A stretch of DNA of 64,000 bases from Nemertoderma westbladi (lineage: Eukaryota > Xenacoelomorpha > Nemertodermatida > Nemertodermatidae): NCBI GenBank assembly GCA_032718475.1, contig JAUCBJ010000832.1:1-64000 (forward strand), in the 5' to 3' direction. The notes beneath the pieces are model-generated. The model was not told the DNA's origin, ran no database searches, and was given only the letters and a program-made list of their open reading frames with translations. Of the stretch, positions 40,356 through 51,549 are shown one piece after another; within the stretch, counting starts at the first letter, position 1; each line of letters starts with the position of its first letter. A program made the position numbers and the translations under genes.

Positions 40356-41157
40356 AGTTGGTCAATATTAGTTGTGTTTTAGTTGGCTATTAACTACTGT
40401 GGATGTCGGACTGTTTTTGACCATCATTGCCTATAGTACTGTGATTGTGCTGTAATCAATCTACCGGTACTTATATACCACATATCAGCTATATATATAC
40501 TTATATATCAGCTTTCTGATTGAACTGAATTCCGCACAAGAAAGTTACTTGTGGCAGTTCCTTGCAACCAACACAACCTCCGTTCTACTTCCCTGGACTT
40601 ACCTTATTGTGAGTTCCACCGCAACCCCCCACTCCACGAGAAATTACTCCCATTGAGGAACGCCAACTTCAGTTATTACTCAACGAGTGAGATTTAATTA
40701 GGGGCTTTTTACAGCTGACTGAACCCATTGTTTCTATATTGTTTCTATTGTTTCTATGTGGCTAAAGGGAATCGCATGATATGGTCGCGATACTGACTTT
40801 TTGTGAAACTAATGTAGTATTGCTGTTAATATTGCCCTTCTTATTCCATAACGACGTATATATTGGACAGGTTTCACTTTTGTAAAAGAAGCAACTTTGC
40901 TCGGATGTGTTTGTATCAGTGGTGGTTGATTAGATCAGCTGGGTTGCCGCTTGGGGTTATCGCATTGCCTCTCTCATAATAGCCATCTAATACGTTGGTC
41001 TGTCATCTGCAGTCATGAAACGTAATATTGGTACTATGATATCACTATTTACAAAAGCAAAGGAATATGTTAATGCCATGATTGATCTTGGGTCATCCAA
41101 ATATAAGTTTGAGTTTATACTTTAGAGTTTTTTCTATTAGATGAGATCCCATCCTCT
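40356..41157. other. Intron sequence, nothing firm
   Basis: Contains the interspersed piece shared with 26765-26815; otherwise unassigned. Confidence 0.35.
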
Positions 41158-41670
41158 TTGAAATCATCTGAACATCCAAAAGTATCTCCATCTTGTATTA
41201 CTCCAATAACGGAAATTCTGAGGAAAATTGAACAGATAGTGGATATTGAAGTCAGTTATGATGAGTTTCAGGCAGCTGGATACGTTGCAGTATTCCTGGA
41301 AAAGGTAATCCCAGAGTTAGACATCACTGGTGATATTTTAGAGGAGGATAATATATTTACCCAAGCTCGTGGTGGATTACAACTTGCCTGGATCACCTGG
41401 TATGGTAGACCATGGCGTCTGCTGCATGGGTGGATGCTCTACGTACATGATGGAACTATATGGTGCTACAAACAAGATGGAACTATACGGTGCTACAAAC
41501 AACTAACTCAAGTAGTACACTTTATTGCAGTCTATTACAGTATCTCCCCACTGCCAACAATAGCTGCTTGCTGTACCCTAGCGTACAAAAAAAAATGGCG
41601 TACAAAAGTGATCTATGGAAAGGCAGAAACAGCGCGACTCACATTCTGGCAATACAGCCGCACAAACTAA
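41158..41670 (+). CDS. Unassigned ORF of 170 codons
   Basis: The first 75 residues (ILRKIEQIVDIEVSYDEF, VIPELDITGDILEED) look like ordinary acidic helical protein; the rest is compositionally odd and includes a 27-bp tandem duplication (GATGGAACTATA...TGCTACAAACAA, twice) at about 41450-41505. No start context or partner exon is evident. It may be a transposon remnant or chance. Confidence 0.25.
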   Translation: MKSSEHPKVSPSCITPITEILRKIEQIVDIEVSYDEFQAAGYVAVFLEKVIPELDITGDILEEDNIFTQARGGLQLAWITWYGRPWRLLHGWMLYVHDGTIWCYKQDGTIRCYKQLTQVVHFIAVYYSISPLPTIAACCTLAYKKKWRTKVIYGKAETARLTFWQYSRTN

Positions 41671-41789
41671 ATTCCTCCAAATAACGGGAAGGGGACAAAA
41701 TAAATAAATATTATTATATACCAGGCCAAAATATGATATCGTATCGTATCATATCATACTACTGTGAACTTATTTCTCTAGATATTTCT

Positions 41790-41940
41790 GTACAGGGGGG
41801 TCACACACATTGAGCCCGTGCCTGGAGAGACTCATAAAAACGGAGATATTTCTCTAAAGGGGGGTCACACGTTGAGTCCGAGCCCGGAGAAATTCTTTAA
41901 ACTGTGATATACAGAGGAGTCTACAGGGGAGTCACTCGTT
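41790..41940. repeat. Diverged direct repeats with GGGGTCACACA and CCCGGAGA
   Basis: Two to three units of about 70-75 bp, AGGGGGGTCACAC...TTGAGCCCG...CTGGAGA. Confidence 0.5.
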
Positions 41941-42438
41941 TAATTTTCTGGTTTATGTTTAATATTCGGGACTGTTACTTAATCAATTTATTAATGAAGA
42001 GCCCGTATCGGGTTCATTGATGTGTTTTCACTCTGAGGGGACCTGGCTTGAGAACTGTTAGGATAGTAAATGACCAGAGATAAAGAATTAGAGAGAGGTT
42101 CATGTATGTATATTGTATAGACAATATACCACAAGTTGAATCCATTATCATCTGTGTCACAACATTCCCGTATCCGTTAGGGATACTGTTCATATCGTGT
42201 TTATGTTGCACAATGTACTAAACATGGTCGTACAAGACTATAATTAATAGATAGTACACAACACTCATCTCCTTTGTTACAAGCCTCACTGCGTTCGTCC
42301 TTTATTTCTTGACACTAAAATATATTATGTTACAAATAATTACGATTGTGTACTCTATTTAATGAAAATTATTTGATAACAATGTCTATTATAACAGTAT
42401 AAAGCAATATCAAACCAATGGACTTCACTAGCGAAGTC

Positions 42439-42590
42439 AGATGAAGGGGTGTGCCAGTCCTGTAGTATAGTAGTCCTTGGTGTATCCATATAACCACAGG
42501 GAAGGAAGGCCAGAGTTTGACAGTTGGACATAATCATCTGATCCAAAGACTGCACCAATCAGAGCCTCTGAATCTGGAAAGGCTGGTGTT
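42439..42590 (-). CDS. Candidate terminal exon of an unknown antisense gene
   Basis: The minus strand has an open stretch after AACACCAG|CC reading ...SEALIGAVFGSDDYVQLSNSG, GLPSLWLYGYTKDYYTTG and LAHPFI, ending in TGA at 42439. An AATAAA lies about 135 bases further on (minus strand, near 42301-42306), as expected for a 3' end. The composition is protein-like and unlike the shadows around it. It lies in intron 4 of the lectin gene in opposite orientation. I do not recognise the family, and no upstream exon was found, so a retrocopied fragment is possible. Confidence 0.4.
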
Positions 42591-42993
42591 AGAGATATTG
42601 GTTAAGGGTATTGCATCACATTGTCATTATTAGCCAGTTGTGGGAGTAGATTAGAGTGTAGCGAACTAATTTGTATCAATGATCACATCTGTCTACCTGA
42701 ATACCCTAGTCGCGCAATCCGTTAGTTACCGTCAGTTACCATAACAACATATGCGCATATTATCATAAACATGTCTTTGATATGCATATATTTGAAAATG
42801 GAAATGCATAATACTGTGCTATAAATAAATATCTTTTAAAACAAAATACTTAGCTTAATAAATGTACATAGACGAATAGGCTTAATGGAAAATGAAGTCA
42901 ATTTTCGAGAAGCACTGGAAGTACTGGTTAATTATTTTAATCTGTAAATATTTAATAATTAATTGTATAAAATTAAGATATTTTATCATTCAG

Positions 42994-43116
42994 ATATTAA
43001 TGAATGTTCAACTGATGCTCATAATTGCGATTCTAAGGCAAGCTGCACAAATACTATTGGTGGATTCATTTGTGAATGTCATTCTGGCTATTCTGGCGAT
43101 GGTATAGCATGCAATG
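42994..43116 (+). CDS. Exon: calcium-binding EGF module 1
   Basis: 123 bases, acceptor CATTCAG, donor GTAAGT, phase 1 on both sides. It encodes DINECSTDAHNC, CTNTIGGFICEC and GYSGDGIACN: six cysteines in EGF spacing and the D-I-N-E-C calcium-binding start. Such modules form rigid extracellular rods. Confidence 0.9.
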
Positions 43117-43224
43117 GTAAGTTACTCTTGTAATAAATTTAAATATGAAAACAATTTTGATGCTATCATTCTAATTTAAATCAATTAATTAATTATTACA
43201 TTGATTTACTTATATTTTATTCTA

Positions 43225-43262
43225 GACACCCTCTTTCCGATCCTAGTAGTAGTAGTATTGCT
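43225..43262 (+). mobile_element. Tiny LINE 3'-end insertion
   Basis: CCGATCCTAGTAGTAGTAGT matches the last bases and TAG tail of the APE-type LINE at 48803-51410, in the plus orientation. It is an extreme 5' truncation. Confidence 0.45.
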
Positions 43263-43690
43263 GTTCGAATGTTACTAATATCAGTGCAATATGAGTAAGA
43301 GAAGTTGATTTTCACCCGCCCCTTCCTAGTTTTTAGTTGCTGTAACTATGCAACCACATTACGTACCGGCCCAATTATTATTGAGAATTAGCCAAATTTA
43401 ATGCCGCATCTTTTGCAAAAAACGACGTTGCAATTTGATTTCTACTTTTCGATGTGGTGCCACCTCAAAATTTGGTCTCCAGCACCAAATTTTTTGAAAT
43501 TTTTGAATTTTACAAAGTCATTCGTGATTTAGTAATTATTTATGTTTGGGCTATTTTTATTTATTTTTATTGGTTTGGATCACTCAAATGGTCTATACAA
43601 GTATGTAAGTGTAATGGTACGTCATTTTTGGAGCACCAAAATTAGGGCGTGGCACTTAAAAATTTCAAAATTACTTTATTCGGAAAATTT

Positions 43691-44360
43691 ACTAAAGTTT
43701 TGATTTCGAAGCATTTTTAGTGGTTTTCTGGAGCGCTGAATCGAATGAAAATAATATAGAAGCCTGAAGAGTTAGTGGTTCGCCATTTTTCGTGCACCAA
43801 AATTAGTGCGTGGCACTTCAAATTTTAAAAAATATGAGATTCGGAAAACACACTAAAGTTTTGATTTCAAAGCATTTTTATAGGTTTTCTGGAGCGCTGA
43901 ATCGATTGAAAGTAATATAGAAGCCTGAAGACTTAGTGGTTCGCCATTTTTGGTGCACCAAAATTAGTGCGTGGCACTTCAAATTTTAAAAAATACGAGA
44001 TTCGGAAAACACACTAAAGTTTTGATTTCAAAGCATTTTTATAGGTTTTCTGGAGCGCTGAATCGATTGAAAGTAATATAGAAGCCTCAAATTCTTGGTG
44101 TACGTAATTTTCGGTGCACCAAAATTAGGGCGTTATTCGGAAAAAACACTAAAGTTTTGATTTCAAAAAATTGGCTAACCTCTAAGTCTTCAGGCTTCTA
44201 TATTACTTTAATCGATTCAGCGGTCTAGAAAACCTATATAAATGCGTTAAAATTTCAATTTTGGTTTATTTTCCGAATCTCGTATTTTTCAAAATTTGAA
44301 GTGCCACGCCCTAATTTTGGTGCGCCAAAAATGGCGAACCACTAAGTCTTCAGGCTTCGG
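43691..44360. repeat. 161-bp satellite-like repeats with an inverted copy
   Basis: ACTAAAGTTTTGATTTC starts units at 43691, 43852, 44013 and 44148 (spacings 161, 161, 135). From about 44165 the same sequence runs in reverse (CTAAGTCTTCAGGCTTCTATATTAC...GAATCTCGTATTTTTC), so the block can fold back. Confidence 0.8.
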
Positions 44361-44436
44361 TTAGAGGGGACCTCGGTTACCCGATAATGCGATCCAGGCA
44401 ACGCAACCCCTTCAAGTAGCCGACCACAATGCCAGT

Positions 44437-44772
44437 TTGCGGGACGTCCTCAGCAATAGCCACATCGCACATGACGCAGCCTATACAGAGAAATGTGAGG
44501 CAGGTTTTGGTGGCACTACTGAGGTGCACGATGTATTCAGTGACTTAATGGCTTCTGCATTCAGGGCATCGATCATTGAGCGGGAGGTAACCCTGTCCCG
44601 GGGTTATCTGGACAGAGAAGGTCGGGATGTAGGAGGACTGCGAATGGATTTGGTTGCACGGGGAGTCTGGGCTAACCAGAGAGTGGCGTCGTTCGATATC
44701 GTGATAATAAACGAGTTTTTTTTGGCCCAGGCCAACCGATCCACTGAGTCGATCATCATGCAGCGCTGCTGA
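44437..44772 (+). pseudogene. Fragment of a transposon-encoded protein
   Basis: 111 codons in a GC-richer island. The end GGLRMDLVARGVWANQRVASFDIVI resembles the R-x-D-x-x-x-R-G-x-W...A-x-F-D-V pattern near the C-terminus of some retrotransposon polyproteins, a possible nuclease fold. No RT is left. The island (44345-45110) ends in a low-complexity region without clear coding. Confidence 0.35.
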
Positions 44773-45414
44773 CTAAAGAAGCTACACTATCGAACAGTCT
44801 GCAAGGACCGGAGGATGACTTTCCGCACTCTTGTTGGCACCACCGATGGTGTCTGATGTACGAGGCCCAGATTCTTATACTCCACCTTGCTGAGAAACTC
44901 GTGTCGAGGTGGGGCTCTCGTGAGGTGTCTCTCGTGAGTGCTGGGGGGTGTTTGCTGGCGGCTGCAGTTCGCACTCCTCGGGTCCAATTCCCTCTGCCTC
45001 CGGGGTGGCTGCCTGTTGCTCCTATCCTGGTGGGGGTTTGGATTTGGAGATGGGCTGGCAGTTTTAGATTGGTGCTGCTACCAAATAACAAGCAGAACAG
45101 TGGATCGAACTTTACAGTACTTCTGTTCTACCCACCAGTGTATAAAAATCTGCCTTAGAAATTTGAATTTCGCATCGTCTTTGTATTATTATCTCAGTAT
45201 TTTTTATTGTTGATTTTATATTGAAAATTATATCTAATAAGAAAATAAAAAAAACAAAAGATTTTGAAAATATCATTTTTTGAATCAGAGCATTGAAATG
45301 CCCCAAAAAATGAAATCAGTTTAGCTGGGAATTTTTCTTTTATAAAAAGTTGGTTCAGTGCCATCATGTGGAACCGGATGACAGAACCATGACTGGTGTG
45401 AACCGAAAGAGGGA

Positions 45415-45432
45415 GGGGGGGGGGGGGGGGGG
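45415..45432. repeat. G homopolymer
   Basis: Run of about 17 G within a purine-rich stretch. Confidence 0.8.
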
Positions 45433-45558
45433 GCTATAACGCTACCATAATAATAATACTAGTACAGTAATACTGTACATAAACAAGTAATAGATAAGTA
45501 ATACAGAACCTAATAATGATGACGGTACTTGTACAGAAAATAATTCACCAGGGCGGCA

Positions 45559-46280
45559 ATTCAATTCAATTCAATTTATTTATTTCCATAGATTGCATTA
45601 TGATTGACATGGGCCCCATAGCATAGCTAGTGTAGGGCACCACGGCAATCAGCATAATTAATGCACTGCGTAAGATACAATACACATTAATTAATTAATG
45701 AAAACGTTTACCGTAGATACTGCATCAACAATGCGCAACCAGCAAGTAGTTATTAGTGTTCACATTGGCGCCGCACGACACAGATGAGCTGGATTAGCCA
45801 GAGCCGGACCCGGAGCCGGAGCCGGACTCATAAAATGCCTTTATAATTTCTTGGGATGAAATCGAGAGCATTGCAATCCCTGATACATATTGCCACTATT
45901 CAATCAGACCCCATATCAGACTCAGATAAGATTTTAATCGTTTAGAGAAAGTAATTTTTGACTTTATATTTCGTATTTCTTCAGATAATTCATTCCATAG
46001 TTTTGTTCCTGGATATTTAAATGATCTTCGGGCAACCTGATTCCTAACAGAAGGTACCCAGAAATTTCCCCTAGAGGCGAACCGCGTGTTGTGACTATGG
46101 ATGGTACTCGCAGATACAAAGCGCCCCTCCAATGCAGCCACCCCCTCTTTATTATGTATATCGAACATCGCCCTACCGACGGTGAAGATATACAATCGGA
46201 CTTATATATAGAGATACAGACTTTTACAGACTTCATAACATCTTTATTTAATAATATTATACTTTTCCACAATTGATAAT
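45559..46280 (-). mobile_element. CR1/Jockey-group LINE 3' fragment
   Basis: A minus-strand ORF (45896-46195) ends IHSHNTRFASRGNFWVP, RSFKYPGTKLWNELSEEI and TFSKRLKSYL, the usual C-terminus of CR1/L2/Jockey-group RT proteins. A second ORF (45964-46272) in another frame supplies the preceding part, so there is a frameshift. The element ends in a (GAATT)n tail (AATTCAATTCAATTC on the plus strand at 45559). Confidence 0.65.
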
Positions 46281-46411
46281 TTAGCTTACAGTATAGCAGT
46301 ATTATAAAGGTGGTTATATATAGATGTACTGCACATTCTATTTATAATATTTGATAGGATAAATTACCATTTCATAACTATCTAAAATTAATAATATTCT
46401 TTATCCTTTAG

Positions 46412-46534
46412 ATATAAATGAATGTTCAACTGATGCTCATAATTGCCATACTAAGGCAAGCTGCAAAAATAGGATTGGTGGATTCATGTGTGAATGCAAA
46501 TATGGCTATACTGGCGATGGTATAGAATGTGCCG
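46412..46534 (+). CDS. Exon: calcium-binding EGF module 2
   Basis: 123 bases, acceptor CCTTTAG, phase 1-1, ending at GCCG|GTAATA. It starts with the same DINECSTDAHNC as module 1 and is about 86% identical in DNA (106/123), so it arose by recent exon duplication. All six cysteines are kept. The phase-1 exit implies more exons, which I could not find to 64000. Confidence 0.88.
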
Positions 46535-46865
46535 GTAATATATGCTTGTATATAATTTAAATCCTTAAAACATTTCGACAAATATTACAATTTAAATTTA
46601 TTATTCTTAGTTTTTAATTATTGTATTATGATATTCTAATACATTACCAACAACAAGAGGGATATTATTGATACTTTATTTGAAATTTCTGTATTCGGTT
46701 GCATGGAATTCATTCCGTTCATCTAACCCATATAGCAAAAGTTTGCAACACCAATTATCCCCTTCTACCAGGCAATACTGTTGTATTATTCAACCATTAA
46801 TGGAAGCTGGGTACAAGAGAACGACATCCTATTGGATATTTGGGGTTAAGCATTCTTACTGATTG

Positions 46866-46950
46866 TAGGGCCTTATCGCCCCTGGCCCTTATCGCCCCTT
46901 GCGCCTTTATCGCCTCCGGTTCTTTATTGCCGCGGGGTCTTTATCGCCTC
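46866..46950. repeat. CTTTATCGCC array, left arm
   Basis: Five or so units of CCTTATCGCC/CTTTATCGCC; the inverse GGCGATAAAG array is at 48549-48690. Confidence 0.6.
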
Positions 46951-47149
46951 ACAGTGACAAATATGAATTTTGAATGGGAGTAGCGTTGGTATTGGTATAG
47001 TTTATTAGTGTCGTAAGAGTCTGTATCCATATACTGTAGTTAAATTACGAGACACATGACATACATTTAATTTTCCTAAGTAGGCCTACAAATGTTATAA
47101 ATAAAAACAATATGTTATAAAATATGTTAAATAGAGTATTTTAAAATCA

Positions 47150-47780
47150 TTAACCCTTTCCCGACCATGGACTACAGGGTAGTACATGCAGGGACTGTTC
47201 CATGGACTACATGGTAGTCCATGGGTTTTATACTGATATTTAGTCATTCCTATGACGTTGGAACACAAACTGGTGTGTTTTATAGGCAACTGGAGCAGTT
47301 AATAAGTAAAAAAAAATATAATTTTATATTGTAGTAGGCCTAGGCCTACCAGACCAGTCTGCCCTAGCAACATAAATTTGAAAATGCTGAATTACGGCAC
47401 TGCTACAGCAGTACAACTCAATATAGTGCCTTACGCAGTGCATACTGTCTTAGCTGCGCACTTGATGTAAAGTCAGAAAGTTTCAAGTTTGTACCGATAC
47501 TAGCGGAATCCGCCAAGGAGCTATGGCTACGAGATCGAGGATGATGATGACGACACCGACGATGATTTCAGCGAGAGAGAATGGTGATTCCGAAATTGCT
47601 GGTTCCGATTCCGATAGAGAATCTGACAGTGATAATGGTTTGATATATAATCTACCGGTACCTAATTATGAATTATTGGAGGAATGAGACCTGTGACTGG
47701 GGCAGCGTGATATTGCATATGCGGAAGAAGACTCTGATGACACTACAGTCAGACAGTCTGACGGTTGGTTGCAGTGATGT
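47150..47780 (+). mobile_element. Possible piggyBac-like 5' remnant
   Basis: TTAACCCTTTCCCGACC at 47150 resembles a piggyBac end at its TTAA target. It is followed by a 23-bp perfect inverted repeat (CATGGACTAC-ATG-GTAGTCCATG near 47201-47223). A short ORF from 47523 gives a Ser/Asp-rich start (GSDSDRESDSDNG) like the acidic N-terminus of piggyBac transposases, then stops at 47687. No catalytic region remains. Confidence 0.35.
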
Positions 47781-48304
47781 TATCGATACAACTGGAAGCC
47801 TACAATCACCCACTGTTCATCACGAGAGAGTATAAACTGATCATTTTGGATAAAATTACATCTCAATATCGGTATACAACAATGTTGCGCTATTTTATTT
47901 TCGATTATGTTGTCGGGTCTGCTGGTTAAATAACAAAACATTATAAATAAAATCAGATTTGTATGTGTTTTATTTTCTACCGGTATTCTGCTATTTTTTA
48001 CGATAAACCAAGATTGTGCCCTGGCGGTTTTGGTAATTACAATATTCACAAACTGTGAATTGCTGTGAATTAATTGTTATTAATTATAATATTAATGTTC
48101 ACAATTTTATGTTGATTCTAAAACTAATTAATTAACTAATTAAACTACATGTACCGTATACTGGCATAGGTAAAATTTTAATAATATGTACAATTGTACA
48201 AAGGATCATTTCATCATTTATCGACCAGAAAGGGATGAAAACCTGGGTAGAGCTTGCCTACCTGGGTAGGGAAGATTTAAAGTCCCATACCAAAACAGTA
48301 AAAA

Positions 48305-48385
48305 AAAATGCGTCATCAAGGGATCGAACCAAGAGCCTCCAGAATGAATGCCCAGATTGTTAACACTAAATCAAGCTGCTGCTTA
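48305..48385 (-). repeat. tRNA-like (SINE?) sequence
   Basis: Minus-strand GGTTCGATCCC is a 10/11 B box, but the A box is poor; an A/T run (AAAAAAAAATGCG on plus) adjoins. Weak candidate for a degenerate SINE head. Confidence 0.25.
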
Positions 48386-48548
48386 GTCTATGAATTGAAT
48401 ATGAAATTATGAATAATATAATTTCTAATTGTAGGCCTCCTCTAACTGAAACTAATTGAGTATAAATATAAATGTAAACTATAACTACAGTAAAATATGC
48501 GACTTAGAGGAAGTATGGGAAAGTTGGGGAAAAGTATCCTGTATAATA

Positions 48549-48690
48549 ATTACAGAGGCGATAAACGACGATAGGCGATAAAGACTCGGGGGCAATAAAG
48601 ACCCAGAACTGCCTTAGAACTGGGGGGCGATAAGTTCCCAACAAAAATGCAATTTATAGGGGCGATAAAGTTCCAGGGGCGATAATGTTC
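48549..48690. repeat. GGCGATAAAG array, right arm
   Basis: Several GGCGATAA units (for example AGGCGATAAAG, GGGGCGATAAAGTTCC), inverted relative to 46866-46950; the two arrays enclose about 1.6 kb. Confidence 0.6.
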
Positions 48691-48802
48691 TGTTTCGTTC
48701 TTACTGGGCTAATATTGGTAGCATAATTCACATATATTATATATTCATTGGCTCATAGATAGAGGTTGTGCAGTTAGTTATAATACTATTTACTATTAAT
48801 AT

Positions 48803-51410
48803 TACTACTACTACTAGGATCGGCATGCTGCATTGCAGCTGCATTTTTAAGAATGCTGTGCTGGCTTATCGACAAAATTGCACTGCCACAACTCCCTATC
48901 ACCCATGACATTTGCTAGATCATCCGCATCTTCAAGGCCAGTGTCCTTTAAGATGCGTCTCAAGAAAGTCATGGGCTGTCCACCATGCTTATTCACTCCA
49001 TGAGGCTGCCAAAGTACAAGATTATGCACTGGCTGGTCCTCACGGCGAAAGCAATGTCCTGCAAAGCGGAGGCGATTTTGTTATAGTGTCAAGCTTGGGG
49101 GAACCAATGAGACACCTCCAATGTTATATAGTGTCTGGTTGGAGATGTGTGCATTGTACTTGACACAATGTACCCGGCGGAGCATTCTTGTGAATGTGCC
49201 ATCCAGAGATTTGGTGTCCTCAGCAGTTAGAGCCCAGCATGGACTCCCGTAGAGGAGTACTGGAACTACTGCTGCTCTAAATAATCGGACCTTAAGTTTC
49301 CGATTAATTCTCGGTGACTTCCAAATCCTTTTCCTTACGTATTCGAAGGTCCTCACCTGACTTCCGGATCCATGATCCCAGGTAACAGAAGTCGTCCACA
49401 TGCTCAAGCATACCATCCTTTGAGCTTATGCTCATCCGATCAGAGACTCGCTGAGGACTTTCAAAGTTAACTGTCAGAATTTTGGTCTTTCTGGAGTTAA
49501 TAAAAAGACCAACACTAGAAGCAGCATGTTCTAATGAGCTGAGGAGCCGTTGGGCTCCCTCTAATGATTCTGAGAGTACTCCTAAGTCATCAGCAAAGTC
49601 TAGATCAGTTAGGTACTTGGCAGGATTTCCTCGACTTCTGGAGCCAGTAGGTGGAGTTATCATCACCCCATCATCATTATAATGATCTAAGGACATGCGT
49701 AGAACATAGTCAACCACAATAATGAACAAGAATGGTGCAAGTGTGTCTCCTTGGAGGATACCCCATAACACTTCAAATGGTTCTGTGTCACCGTCAACAG
49801 TAGACACAAATGTTGTCGAACCATCGTATACTGATCTGATTGCTGCAATAATTTCATCAGGAATCCCATATAATGAATGTATGCTGAACATACGTGAGCA
49901 AGAGACTGAATCAAAGGCCTTGAAGAAGTCAACAAAGATAACAGCCAGATGCCTGTCTTTCTTTTTTGATAACTCTTCAATTATCCTTCTAAGTGCCAAA
50001 ATGGGCACCATGGTCCCACGACCTTTACAGAACCCATTCTGATTTCCACGAAGCAGTCTCTCAATGGGATCTCTGATGCGATTTAATATAATCCTATTGT
50101 ATAGCTTTGCAGCAATCGAGATCAATGAGATTCCCCGAAAAGAGCCATAGAGTGTTAGGTTGCCCTTCTTGGGAACTGGCACCAACTTATTTGTTTTCAT
50201 TTCTTGTGGGACTCTTGTTGTTCGGTACATGTCTACTATGATGGGATAGATGAGCTTTAAACACTCAGGTATTTTAAAGACCTCAGGGGGGACACCATCT
50301 ACTCTACTGGCACGATTGGTCTTAATGCTCTTTGCAGCAGCCTTCACTTCTGCAAAGGAGATATCGCCAATGGGAATATCTGGGAGTACAGACTCAGACA
50401 CTTTTACTTCTATAAAGTTATCAGGCAATACCCTGTCATTATTGAGGAGCTTTTCAAAGTGGGCTTTCCAACCATTGAGGTGATCGGCTGGTGATTCAGC
50501 CTTAACCTTGGTGGTTGGTTGGCTTTTCCGCCCAGTAAGCAGATTGATCGATTTCCATGCCTGGGATGATTGCCTTCTGTCGTCAGCATCATTGATGGCA
50601 TCAACCTGTTGGTTTATTAGCTCCTGTAGATTAGCAGAGTACTGCCTGTTCAGGGACCTAGATGCATCCTTAACTGCATTCTTGGCCGCTGTAGTCTGTT
50701 TGAGTCGGGACTCTTTCTGCGCCTTATGAAGGTCATTTCGGCACTTCTGAATTTTGTTGTCAGTCCAGGGGGCCCTTTTCCTGTTTCGAGGGTATACAGG
50801 AACTGTTTCTGCAGCTGCTAACTTAACTGCTTCTGTAAAGGCAGTATAGCCCTCACAGTGATCTGCCGCCTCAGAGGCAAGAGCCTCATCCCTGTTGCTC
50901 AGCTGTAGTGTGAAGCTGGATCTCACACTTGGCTGTTGCAACAGAGAGGACCAGTCATTTCGTTGTTCTGCTAGCACGCAGACTAAGTCTTACCTTGGCC
51001 ACAATAAGGCAGTGATCACTGGAGAAGGGTCGAAGTGTAAATGCATTACAGTCTTGTATAGAGCTCCTGTATTTCCTACGAAACAGAATATGGTCTATCT
51101 GGGACTTGTGACCACTGGGTCCACTATGAGTCCATAGCTTTCCAGTTTGCTTTTTGAACTGGGTTCCAGCCGAAAACAATCCATTTCCAGAGATAAAATC
51201 CTGAAGATGGACAGAATTTCGGTTAACACTATTGCTATAGACACAGGGCGATGTAGGTGATTGATGCAGACTTGTATTAAAGTCTCCCAGGAATGATAAG
51301 AATGCATGCTGATCCACTCCATCAGTAGCTGCTTGTAGATTGTGGTAGAAATTTTCCACCTCCTCTACAGGGGCAACACTAGTTGGAGAGTAGCACACAA
51401 TCAGAACCAC
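48803..51410 (-). mobile_element. APE-type LINE, 5'-truncated, longest copy
   Basis: Sense is minus. 50955-51410 encodes the end of an APE endonuclease (FLGDFNTSL, SQIDHILFRR, SSDHCLIVAKV). 49304-50977 is a 557-codon RT ORF with VIFVDFFKAFDSV, LQGDTLAPFLF and FADD. 48847-49416 holds the C-terminus (LYGSPCWAL, RMLRRVHCVK). The three parts are in three frames, so two indels break it. The 3' end is a short (TAG)n tail at 48803. RTE/RTEX-like, but the clade is not certain. Confidence 0.85.
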
Positions 51411-51549
51411 CTACCACACACAGTACCATCTACTATCTACATTCAGCGTACCTTTGTACTAAGTACTTATTTTATTATTTTGCTTATTATTTTTTAATTT
51501 TCATGTGTGGGAAGGGCGTCTCGCCCTCATTCCAACCCCACCCCAGCCC

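Larger units (their letters stand above)
20439..46534 (+). other. Host gene: secreted lectin-domain/EGF protein (five exons visible)
   Basis: Exons at 20439-20588 (ATG at 20534), 24418-24671, 30030-30249, 42994-43116 and 46412-46534 have GT-AG borders and join in matching phases (1, 0, 1, 1). They encode a signal peptide, one fucolectin/F5-8C-like domain and two calcium-binding EGF modules, 775 coding bases spread over 26 kb. The last exon ends at a phase-1 donor, so the gene continues, but I found no further EGF exon in the window. The introns are full of transposons, including LINEs, BEL LTR pieces and foldback repeats. The architecture suggests an extracellular carbohydrate-binding or adhesion protein. 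Confidence 0.75.

Noticed and set aside
44787-45213. Overlapping ORFs on both strands in the GC-rich island
   Set aside because: Mutually overlapping, no motif; open because of GC content.
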